A stretch of DNA of 64,000 nucleotides from Adiantum capillus-veneris (Eukaryota > Streptophyta > Polypodiopsida > Polypodiales > Pteridaceae). Location: NCBI GenBank assembly GCA_014529385.2, contig CM043964.1, positions 2,146,997 through 2,210,996 of the forward strand, read 5' to 3'. The position numbers and the translations under genes are program-made. Shown here piece after piece: positions 54,945-64,000 of this stretch. Numbering within the stretch: position 1 is the stretch's first letter; each line of letters begins with the position of its first letter. The notes under the pieces were generated by a model. It was not told the DNA's origin, made no database searches, and was given only the letters and a program-made list of their open reading frames with translations.

Positions 54945-55520
54945 AGAAGTGCCTAAACTAGCATAGACCACATCACTCATGTTCGACAGTATAACGTTCC
55001 TCTAGATTTTTTTTGAGTGTCACCATTTGCCTTCTTTGTGGTTGTGAGTCAGAGAAAGAGGTTCTCTTGACTTAGGGATAGCCAAGGAGCGTGTGTTTCG
55101 CCGAGGTGGTTCCACCATGAGGTTGAGGTATAGTTAGATTAGTTCGGTGTGTGTTTAGATTTGGTTTTACGCTTTGTGTGTTTGTTTGTGGGATATGGTT
55201 GTGGAAAGTTTGTGAAAACATAGGATATGAAAGAGGGTTGTTTGCTTGCCAAAAAGCAAAACCCACCCATTGACCATAAAACTTAGGACTTTAGATAGTG
55301 TAGGATATCTGATTATGATCCAGGGCTTGAAAAAACATGCGAGAAATCTGAGAAAACAAGGGCCGAGACCATAAGTGCAAAATTGGCTTAAATTTGAGTG
55401 AACAAGAGGGAAATTTGAGTTTCAGAGCATATTTAGAGTCTTCAAGAAACCACAGGAATCACTCAGAATTGAATGTCGACCAAAAAATCGACTGTGAGTT
55501 GTCTATCGCAATAGATAACC

Positions 55521-55544
55521 GGGGGGGGGGGGGGGGGGGGGGGG
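55521..55544 (+). repeat. poly-G tract, 24 bases
   Basis: Uninterrupted G run directly after the first palindrome of C. Tracts of this length are prone to sequencing and assembly error. Confidence 0.85.
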
Positions 55545-55831
55545 CTCGGCTAGAAAAGTCAAAATTGAAATCTGACCACGTGGCTTGGTTTATCATGTCC
55601 TAACTAGCTTGTGTATCAAATTTGGTGAACTTTGGACATTTGGTTTGCAAGTTAGAGCAATTTTAGTGATTATCAGAGTCCAAATTGTCAAGTTTTAAGT
55701 TTACATGAAGGTGAAAACATTTGAATTGGGTGAAACTTAGTAGATACACTCTAAAGGACTAGAAAAGGCTAAGGAAACAAGAAAAAATTGAAAATCCTAA
55801 ATTCTGGTGGGGTCTAGTTCTCTATCGTGAT

Positions 55832-55972
55832 AGATAACTAGCTACATGATAGAAATATCAAATTGAAAATCTGACTTCATGGTTGTGTTGCATTTGTTTC
55901 CTATTATAATAGATAACTAGCTGCATGATAGAAATATCAAATTGAAAATCTGACTTCATGGTTGTGTTGCAT
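55832..55972. repeat. 79 bp tandem duplication in C leader
   Basis: AGATAACTAGCTACATGATAG...GTGTTGCAT starts at about 55832 and again at 55911. It duplicates one palindrome half-region and accounts for the extra palindrome at 55896-55917. Confidence 0.8.
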
Positions 55973-57727
55973 ATTTTGTGGTGATCTTGTGGTTCAATTT
56001 TGAAGTCATTTGGATTTTTGGAAGGTCTATTCTGATGCATTTTAGTGAATTGCAGATTCAATAAGTGCTTGAATGTGTCATTGGTGTTCAAGGGAAAATG
56101 TGAAAAGGACTTTTTGTACATGAATGTGATGTGTTTATGCCATTAAACATAGCCAAATCCACAAAGTTGCCAAAAAGTCCCAGAAATAGCTTATTAGTTG
56201 TCTATCGCGATAGATAACTGACACAATGATGATTGAATTTTTTTTTGCAAGAACTGAGGGTACCATCAAGACCATCACATCAAATCTAGCATCCACACCA
56301 GTTTTGAGCTAATTTGGACCACCAAAAGAAGTCCATCTAACCTAAGCCTGTGATTGAGATAAACAACACTTCAGAAGCCCTACAACACAAAAGAAAACTC
56401 CAAATTTGATGAAACTTGACCAATTGGGTTAAATTAGCATTGTAAAGACACTAGGAACAAGACATAGTGAAAACTGTGTCAAATCACTCTTTGTTTTTTG
56501 TCTATCACGATAGATAACATTAGAGGTGTTTGGAAAAAAAGTTTCAAATTTCAAATTTTGACACTTCCTATGTGTTCATCAACATAAAATAAGGATACAC
56601 ACCAAATTTGGGATCAATTGGGTTACCAGAGAACATGCAAATAAACAAAACAGATAAAATTGTGGCCAAAAACTGAACCAAGAGTGATACAAATGGGAAG
56701 ACAACTCCATTTTGGGTGAAAAATGGTCGGGGAGTGTTTTAGACCAAGGGGAAGTTAGTGGTATCAAGACAGTTACAAAATTGTTGAGAAAGACCATGTC
56801 AAGTTGTCTATCATGATAGACAACTTAAGAAGTGGATAGAAACAAAAATTTTGCAAATCCTTCTAGGGGCAGGATGTAATTAATATATCTAGAGCACACA
56901 AAAAATTTGAAGTCATTTGGACAAAGTTAGGTACACCTAAGCTTCTGTTGAGTGTTTCATAGTCTAAAACAACAGATTGAATACAGAGACCTAAGGAAAA
57001 GTCCAAACAACCTGAGAATTGGTGGATGACCTATTAGGAAAATGTTAAACCCAAAGGTGAAGTCAAAATTTCTTTGTGACTCACATTTGAGGCCTATAGT
57101 TGTCTATCGCGATAGAGAACTACCTGAGTGATAGAGTGTCCAAAATTGACTTTTGACCATACCATTGGGAAGTACACCTCCTAAGAATTCCAACCATAAT
57201 TTCAAAGTTTGATTTTGACTTCATATGTGAGAAGCCTCATATCTATCGCGATGGAGAACTGAGGTTATAGAAGGAAAATTCAAAATTCAAATTTGACTGC
57301 ATATTTTGGTTCCAAAGGTCCATTTTACCCTGTACACCAAATTTGGGCTCAACTGGACCACTTGCCACAAATGCGAAGTAACTTTCTGAATTGCATTTCA
57401 CTGTTTTGGTCATAACTTCCACATATGGACTCCGATTCCAAAACTTTTTTTTATCGAAATGTAGCTTGAGAGCGGCTCTATAGACCTTAGAGTAAAGTTG
57501 AATGAAAGGATTTTTTGACCCTTTTAGTTCAAGGGTTGTGAAGATACACCGTTTTATGCCTCAAAAATCCACTTTTGTTTGGGGGTGTCTAAAACTAGCT
57601 GTTTTGCAATTTTGGGAGCATACGGTCACGGTTTTGGACATAATTTTGAATTTTACCTGACCCAATCACTTGAACACATTCAATTAGGGTTGCGTACAAC
57701 AAGCTAGAGCTATTAAGCCCAAAAATC

Positions 57728-58760
57728 ATGTCTACATCAGATTCAGCCTCAGCTTATACAAGCCAATGGATCACGGGGACAAATGAGCACCCACCCATAA
57801 TAGATCTTCGAAACCTACAGTACATAAAGACCAATTTTGTTGAGAGAGTTTGGATAGAAAATCATGATGATGAAGGACTATATAGGTACATTAACGACAA
57901 TCATGTCAACCTTTACAAATGCTTAGAGCCTTACCCAGATAAGCTGACGGAGTACAAGCTTTTATATGTCTATACATATGAGATCGACAATGACATCTTT
58001 ATTTGTTGACAAATATGAACGAGAATATAGAGCTATAGAAAGCACAAAACCACATATCCCATTAGCGACGGGTGGATATTTTTTCAATGAAGGACCACAG
58101 ATACCTCCACCAAACACATGAATTCCTACGAGAATTCCAAAGAGGGGACCACCACCTGGATTCCCTCCTAGAGCGATAACGAGAGATGAAGTGATACCAG
58201 AGAGGAGTATGGTTCTATACTTTACATCCCAAAGTATAAGACCATTTCAGCTAAGTAAATGGGTGAATAGAAAGTACAATGGCATAGGAGACCCATACGC
58301 CCATGTCTCAGCTTTTAAGCAAGTCCTACGAGCTGAACAAGTAGAGGATTTTCACACGTAGTATGAGGGTTTTGGACTTACATTGGAGGCTTTGCATATG
58401 CATGGTTTGAACTACGGAATCAGAGTCAGTTCACAACCATTGAGCAAATATTAGATGAACTCGTTCAAGAATTCACCAAAAGGGGCATAGAACATAATAC
58501 CCTTTCTAAGATTCAAGAATTCAAACAAGGCAAAACAGAAACCTTGCGACATGCAATTTTTTGTTTCAAGCAATACGTTGCTAGATGTCCAAAAGTTACC
58601 CCATGCCATAATGTCAGATTCTATGTTTCATCAAAGGGCTTAGGAATGAGAATCTCTAGAAGGACCTATACGTGGAAAGGTACCAAACCTTAGATGAGGT
58701 GACCAAAGCAGCCTAGTTGACAATTGCGAATTCTATGAAGATGGTCTAAAGATAGCAAAT
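57728..58760 (+). pseudogene. gag N-terminal domain and core of C
   Basis: An ATG frame (57728-58009) carries the lineage-specific N-terminal domain (VNLYKCLEPYPDKLTEYKLL). After a shift at about 58005, the gag core follows with stops: DPYAHVSAFKQVLRAEQVED, YEGFGLTLE, then decayed segments to 58740. It aligns in order with A 21442-19735. Confidence 0.75.
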
Positions 58761-59618
58761 GAGTGTGACAACAAAAACTGTTAATGTTGAGGATCAAAGA
58801 AGGAGTCTGGTACAAAGCAAAGCAAATGTTGAGGAGAAAAAAAAAGAGAATGTGATGCAACGCATCAACACAGCTGACATGGTTCTAGCATATACAGTTG
58901 CTCAGCTAAGAAGGTGCATGACATGTGGAGGAGACCATCCAACACAACATTGTCCTTCCTATGGGCCTAGGACTCCATCGCTAAGTTTTGAGCATGTTAT
59001 GCTTTAACCACCAAGATATCACCCTGTGGTAGAACAAGTGTTCTTAACTGAGAGACCCATAGCTTCTAGAAATGCACATGTGAGTCATGAACTTCACAGA
59101 GAAAGATACATGGTAGATCAGAGGATAATGACGTCAATGCAAATGGAGGATAATATGTGGGATTAGAGCCACTTCAAGGTCATCAAGTACTGCCATGACA
59201 ACCAAAACGTCTATGTGATAGATGTGGTAGTAGTGATCACTTGATTAAAGATTGTCTACATCCTTAGATCATTGTGTGATAGATGCGTATTGTAATGAGT
59301 GTGCAATCATATGTGTGCAATCACACATATGATTTGGGATTGTCCCAATAATCCAAAGGTAAAATGCAACCACATGTTACCTTTCCTTCTACAAGTGAAT
59401 CCGAGAAAGAACGAGCCACAAAAAAAGGAAGGACAACAACAACAAAGCAAGTGGCGGTCACACAAGAACATGCACCTAGACAAAAACAAGTTGAAAGCAA
59501 GAAAGTAGCCCTAGTAAACATTGTCACAAGAGCTCAAGCAAAGGTGCAAGAGCAGAATCCTATAGATGAAGAGACTAGCAAGAAGTTGTTGAAACTCCAA
59601 ACGAGCAAGAAGGGGTAG
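58759..59618 (+). pseudogene. zinc-knuckle region of C gag, three knuckles
   Basis: The first knuckle, CMTCGGDHPTQHC (about 58918), is CX2CX3HX4C. The second, CDRCGSSDHLIKDC (about 59218), is CX2CX4HX4C. The third, CNEC...THMIWDC (about 59290-59345), is split by a short direct duplication of TGTGCAATCATA that shifts the frame; without it the spacing is CX2CX3HX4C. Knuckles bind the genomic RNA. A has only one here. Confidence 0.75.
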
Positions 59619-59619
59619 A

Positions 59620-60504
59620 ATGAAAGCAAGACCAGAGAGGGAGAAGCTAGAAGAAAAGGCTGTTAGAGATGAGTTGGAGACAACTCAAGAGAAAATGGCA
59701 CAACAAAGGGAAGCTGAAACCCTTAAACCAATTGAAGCACCTAGGAGTGCTAGTTTAGGAGGATCTGTATTAGTGGACAAAGTGATTGAGCCTTTAGATG
59801 CAATTTTAATGGCATACAATGCTAGATTGCAAAATATACAGACCTTAGAAGAAAGATGGTTGACCCATACTTATCCTGAGAAAGAGAAGCAAAGGCTAGA
59901 AATGTGTAAGCAGCTCATTGAGACTGCTCAACAATTGCTAGAGCCACCTCGAGAAGAAATGCGGGATAGGTTAGTCCCGCCCGTGCACAAAGGTGAGAGC
60001 ATTAAAGTAGATGAATTGCCTAGAGAAGAGGTGGATTATAGGGAAGAACCACTACCGAGGTCACAAGACTTGAGGATAGTCCCAAATACAACATATGAGT
60101 CAGTGAGGGATTTCCCACCCTATGTTACTATAGTTGAGGAGCAATGGCTAGAGGAGTTGTGGAAAGCTATCTAAGATGCCCAAGACAAAGAAGAGGATGT
60201 TAGGTCAACACCATTTTCTGAGATCACATTGGATCGTGTGCAAGTGGATGTTGATATGAGATCCTATTATGGAGATGTTGGATCAGTAGCCTAAGAAGAC
60301 AATAGACCTGCATCATTGAGAAATTTGCCACCATACATGGGAGATTTTGAGGCAAAGTTTGAAATCATAAGAGTTCCATCACAGAGGTCGGCACAAGCCG
60401 CCCAAATCCAACCGGCCATCTCAAAACCACATTCAAAATGTAGAGCCAGCCTTTTTCAAATGCCCCTTATGTCTCTAAGAGAGGAGGCAACAATGGAGAT
60501 TTAG
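59620..60504 (+). pseudogene. C-terminal gag region of C
   Basis: 185 codons open (59620-60174) with GGSVLVDKVIEPLDAILMAY and VPNTTYESVRDFPPYVTIV, matching A 18779-17976. A further open segment reaches 60504 before the sequence becomes unrecognisable at an (AG)n tract (60518-60536). Confidence 0.7.
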
Positions 60505-61476
60505 TGGCGATGCACGAGAGAGAGAGAGAGAGAGAGGGAGGCGGTAAACTTTTTGAAGTGGTAACACTTGAGCTAAAGATAACTTTTTTGGCCGAAAAGA
60601 GTGGGACACCGGCCCGCTACTTGTAATGTATGTTTAATGCATGTATGTGTGTGTGGATTTGTGAAACTGTTTTGTGCTCACTGCTTTGTATGCGCAAACG
60701 GACAGACCGATCGATGGGGCAGAAAATTGAAGGCTGACCCAGGGTTTCTTCATTGAAGGCTTGGATAACCAAGTGGCCTTCAATGATGCAACCGAAACTT
60801 CCAAAGCGAACTTCACCAAAATACATTGCAACCTAATTCATGGAAAAGGGTTCCACAAAGAAAAAATTGTAACCTAGTATTATGAGTAGTGCTTATTAGT
60901 CCATCTTGTACAAATTAGGTAAACAAGACTATAGTCTATCATCACTTTTAAGGAATACATGCATAAAGTACTACGATCATCCTTAGAGATATCGTAAATA
61001 TTTATGATTGCAAAACATAGATCAAACAAGTAAATGAGTGCACTTACCTAGAAAATTAGCAAGATAGTTTACGATGAGGGTCTTGACTCATGAGATGAAA
61101 AGCGTTTGATCATCCTGTTAGAAGTTGTAGCGTTTGCGGTTGTCTACGTGATATAATCTTCAATGCAGAAAGAAAAAGCAACTGGGTTAAAAGACTTTTA
61201 TCACATTGCAATGCACTAAGAACTCTAAGTGAGATAATCTTCAATGCATAAAAAGCAACTGGGTTAAAAGACTTTTATCACATTGCAATGCACTAAGAAC
61301 AAACAAACAGAGAAACTCTAATCCAAGTGATAAAAAACTCACGTTATATTGAAGACTCCAATATAAACAGAAGAGAGAGACGATTCTTTGGCATAGACGA
61401 TTCCTGCCTAAAGATCCAACTAACTACGACGAGGAACACAAGCTAGACATTTCAATGAAAAGTTTGATATTGGACG
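60505..61476. other. unassigned region with tandem duplication
   Basis: No coding sequence recognised. An approximately 81 bp duplication starts at 61150 and 61231 (GATA(T)AATCTTCAATGCA...). Confidence 0.45.
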
Positions 61477-61809
61477 ATGTCCAGTATGACGCCTATGGAT
61501 TTGTACAAAAAGTGGACACAAGGGCCTATCATTGATTCACATTCAGAGCTTGCAATTGATGAAGACAATAAGCATGGTCGAGGACGAAGTACTCTAACTT
61601 TCTCTATGTCTATATTGTTTTGTCTAGAGTATTGGAAGGATTTGAAAATTCTTCTTCTTCTTGATCTTATACATATATTCAAGAATGTGGGGCACTCTTT
61701 ATGGAAACATCTTATTGGTTTGAAGGACAGGGAGCGAGCCAAAAACGACTTAAAAGAGAGAAATTACAAACGTAACTTAGGCCCCTCAGTCGATAAAGAG
61801 ACGGGTTGA
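61477..61809 (+). pseudogene. CACTA (En/Spm) tnp2-type transposase relic
   Basis: 110-codon open frame with DLYKKWTQGPIIDSHSELA and then YWKDLKILLLLDLIHIFKNV, LKDRERAKNDLKERN. The pattern LxYWxxLxxxxxLDxxHIxKNV...K(T/D)xxxxKxDLxxRN is the conserved tnp2 block of plant CACTA transposases. Only this block remains. The copia LTR at 61893 was inserted just downstream. Confidence 0.55.
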
Positions 61810-61892
61810 AAAGAGTACGGACATGCACCACGAGTGGTAACCCCCCCATGGACATTAATATGATCCATCGACGGATACAATCTATCCGTTTT

Positions 61893-61974
61893 TGTTGGAA
61901 TAGGTTTTAATGGGGCACCAATTATTTTTCTTGGATATAAGTTGATGGTTTATTGCTTGATAGATGTATAAGAT

Positions 61975-62031
<57 letters not shown>

Positions 62032-62037
62032 TATATA

Positions 62038-62095
<58 letters not shown>

Positions 62096-62271
62096 CATAC
62101 CTGCATCTTACTAACCCATCTAACAACGAACCTTATTCTATACAAAATATATAGAATAATGAGTTAGTGCTCAATTGGCACTTTGACTCCACCAAGGATT
62201 AGGTCTCCTTGTCTCCTTCATCATTGCATGCACACTTGCACTACATAAGGCACAACACTTTTGTCCTCACA
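61893..62271 (+). repeat. 5' LTR of E
   Basis: Starts TGTTGGAATAGG and ends GTCCTCACA, both typical of copia, followed by the PBS two bases later. A large self-complementary microsatellite lies inside (61975-62096). Confidence 0.7.
61975..62096. repeat. palindromic compound microsatellite
   Basis: (CT)n(AT)n, a short GATATATATC centre, then (AT)n(AG)n. The whole 120 bp is close to one perfect inverted repeat. Confidence 0.9.
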
Positions 62272-62273
62272 AG

Positions 62274-62285
62274 TGGTATCAAAGC
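62274..62285 (+). other. primer binding site of E, initiator tRNA-Met type
   Basis: TGGTATCAAAGC, one change from the copia signature TGGTATCAGAGC. Confidence 0.75.
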
Positions 62286-63759
62286 AAGGTGGAAACATCA
62301 CGAGCTTCTTGGCATGTGTGTTTATTGTTGAAGTGGCTAAGGTCTACTCTATTGGATGTGAAAAAGTCTATAACTAGGCAAATAGAGTTCAACTACTCTC
62401 TAGTCTAAAGCAAAGAGTATGCAGAGTGTGTAGAGAGTAGAGAAGGTGAAAGGAAAGACCATGGGAGAGTATGTAGACCACCCATTATTGACGAGATGGC
62501 ACGAGAGGGAAGATGAGAGGGAGAGAGAGATGAGAGAACACCAGACACACCAAGATACTTGAACTACATCCCTAACGGTGTGTATAGAGCACACATTGAG
62601 CACACCTATATAGTGGGGATCACACTTATATAGAGCATGGGGGGGCTCCATATATAGCTCCAACACCACCGCTCAAATAGGAGTCCCTAACTATGGATGA
62701 ATAAACTCTTGGGGCGGTGAGGGAAAACCCCAAAGCACTATATGCATGCACTATTATATTAATAAATAATAAAGTTTACAAAATTTGTTCTATCGGAGCT
62801 ACATCACTCCATTGTTACTATGATGGTCATATGATAATTTGAAATTACAAACTACTTTGGTAATTAGCCTAATAATAGCCACTGCTTGGAATTTTATTCC
62901 ATTTGTTGGAGTGTTGCTACTTCAGTGTTCAACAAATGGAATTTTATTCCATTTTTGGAGTGTTGCTATTTCATCATGCACATCACAAAACTCAAGTAAC
63001 AATGTAGGAAAAATTATATGTGTTAGTAAAATCCCCATTAACACAATGCCGTGGTTCATGATGCCCTCTCTAGATGACATAGAGACGCACAATATCAAAC
63101 TTAGAATGCATGATGGATGGGCACATATAAACAATAGTCGGGTGATCATGGTTTACAAGAACTAGTGGCATTGCAAACATGGATAAATTAATTTGATTGG
63201 AGCACCGAGCTTGCATATAGGACCAGCATGAGCACCGATCTCTATAGTATGGAATTCGTCATTAGTCGTAGAGCACTAAGCTCTTTGATACACACAAAAT
63301 TTGTCAATAATAATAGAGCACCAAGCTCTTTGGACAAAATATGTCATTTAGTACTAAATCAATGAGCTCAATGGCCAGGCCAAATCAATGTGGAGATGAT
63401 AGTAATGATCAATAATGGATGGATAGCCATATCAACGATGTCAAGCATGAATGAGGTTAAAAAATATATTGTGATGCTCAAACACTCTTAAGCATAAAAA
63501 CATAAAAACATTAAATTCTATAATCCTCTAATATTCTTTATTATATAAACCATAAAAATATTATGTTGCCCCTGCAAAAGTGTTAGGATATCAATGAAAG
63601 GTAAAATCATTGGCATCAATGACTAGTACATGTTGATAAGGAAATCTACCATGGTAGTGGCATAAATAACATCGAGATGCTTCAACGTATTGGTTACTTG
63701 CATGTTCTTACTTCTTTTTATGTTAGCAATGCGTTTGTGGTAGACAAACTAGGTTGACA
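62286..63759. other. decayed interior of E with local repeats
   Basis: No gag or protease motif recognised. A possible minus-strand LTR start (TGTTGGAGCTATATATGG) lies at 62665, suggesting another nested fragment. A 51 bp tandem duplication lies at 62886-62973. Four spaced copies of GAGCACCAAGCTC-like mini-hairpins lie at 63201, 63230, 63271 and 63320. Confidence 0.4.
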
Positions 63760-64000
63760 ACATCGTTGTTTCATAGAAAACAAGGAGATCTTCTAGATTT
63801 GGTTCACAGTGATTTCTGTGATCCTATGCCACACAAAACTCTTTTTTTTTGGGTTTTGGGGGGGTTGGGGGGGGATTTTATATAGGCTTGTCTTTCATAC
63901 ATGACTATGCTAAGAAGGTGTGGATGTATCTCTTGAAGAGAAAATATGAAGTCTTCTCTACTTTCGTAAGTTTTCAGCTATGGGTGAAGACCAATATGGT
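63760..64000 (+). pseudogene. copia integrase fragment of E
   Basis: Reads LLDLVHSDFCDPM, then after a T/G-rich disrupted stretch (63840-63876) LSFIHDYAKKVWMYLLKRKY and EVFSTFVSF, the first catalytic block of a copia integrase. The upstream KLG.QHRCF run matches the end of the HHCC region. Cut by the window end. Confidence 0.8.

Larger units (their letters stand above)
54945..57727 (+). other. leader of C with eight palindromes
   Basis: Non-coding. Palindromes with half-site TTGTCTATCG are centred at 55508.5, 55827.5, 55906.5, 56207.5, 56507.5, 56813.5, 57109.5 and 57248.5. Allowing for a 79 bp duplication, the main spacings are about 319, 301, 300, 306 and 296. The one at 56801-56826 is a perfect 26 bp palindrome. 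Centres are CGCG or CpG-transition forms. Confidence 0.85.
53866..60504 (+). mobile_element. element C: Athila-like retrotransposon, LTR to gag only
   Basis: Plus-strand 5' LTR (end fixed at 54925), Asp-type PBS, 2.8 kb leader with eight palindromes, and decayed gag regions homologous to A. No protease, RT or integrase follows; the element is lost after about 60504. Confidence 0.8.
61893..64000 (+). mobile_element. element E: Ty1/copia, continues past the window
   Basis: 5' LTR 61893-62271, tRNA-Met-type PBS, non-coding or decayed interior, and an integrase fragment at the window edge. The interior shows no gag, so it is decayed or rearranged. Confidence 0.7.

Noticed and set aside
55498-57260. 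CRISPR-like array of palindromic repeats
   Set aside because: Spacing of about 300 bases, diverged repeats, eukaryotic retroelement context and no cas genes.
62839-63165. 108-codon open frame as a gag of element E
   Set aside because: It crosses a local tandem duplication, has no gag motif, and its composition is that of AT-rich non-coding DNA.
1-64000. tRNA, rRNA or organellar gene segments
   Set aside because: None recognised on either strand; the only tRNA-related sequences are primer binding sites.

Overview
This is plant nuclear DNA made almost entirely of LTR retrotransposons inserted into one another. The evidence is Ty1/copia and Ty3/gypsy polyproteins, tRNA-complementary primer binding sites, TG...CA-bounded LTRs with target-site duplications, spliced-looking host exons and a CACTA-type transposase relic. 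No bacterial, organellar, rRNA or tRNA genes were recognised. The species cannot be fixed; a land plant with a large, transposon-rich genome is the safe reading.

Layout. (1) 1-7893 is a stack of nested insertions. A minus-strand LTR (F1, 2134-2722) sits in a 5'-truncated copia element (K, 2723-5953). K sits in the leader of a second minus-strand LTR of the same family (F2, 6045-6609). F2 sits in the gag of a chromovirus-like gypsy element (G). (2) G is split: its gag, protease and first RT codons lie at 6610-7893, and the rest of pol at 24446-26890. A 16.55 kb minus-strand Athila-like element (A, 7894-24445) separates them, with about 925 bp LTRs, a tRNA-Asp-type PBS, gag-PR-RT-RH-INT and a 1,167-codon reading frame after the integrase. 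(3) 26.9-33.0 kb holds an unassigned GC-rich stretch, a 1.3 kb inverted repeat made from the 3' end of an unidentified host gene, and minus-strand exons of that gene. (4) 33.0-49.5 kb is a decayed plus-strand Athila-like element (B). It is split by a young, nearly intact 8.8 kb gypsy element (D, 35497-44305) with gag-PR and RT-dual RNase H-INT reading frames. (5) 49.5-53.9 kb is mostly unassigned. (6) 53.9-60.5 kb is a third Athila-like element (C): LTR, PBS, long leader and decayed gag, with no pol. (7) 61.5-64.0 kb holds a CACTA tnp2 relic and the start of a second copia element (E).

The main new observation is a repeated architecture in the non-coding parts of A, B and C and in an unassigned array at 49.8-50.6 kb. 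Each carries an array of roughly 270-310 bp modules, and most modules contain one near-perfect 20-28 bp palindrome. The palindrome arms differ between elements, but the dyad centre is CGCG, or a CpG-decay derivative of it, nearly everywhere, and two families differ by a paired change that keeps the palindrome. This suggests selection on self-complementarity, for example for RNA dimerisation or for a dimeric binding protein. Other notable points are the long post-integrase frame of A, a tandem pair of integrase HHCC fingers in B with a remnant in A, and the gene-derived hairpin locus.
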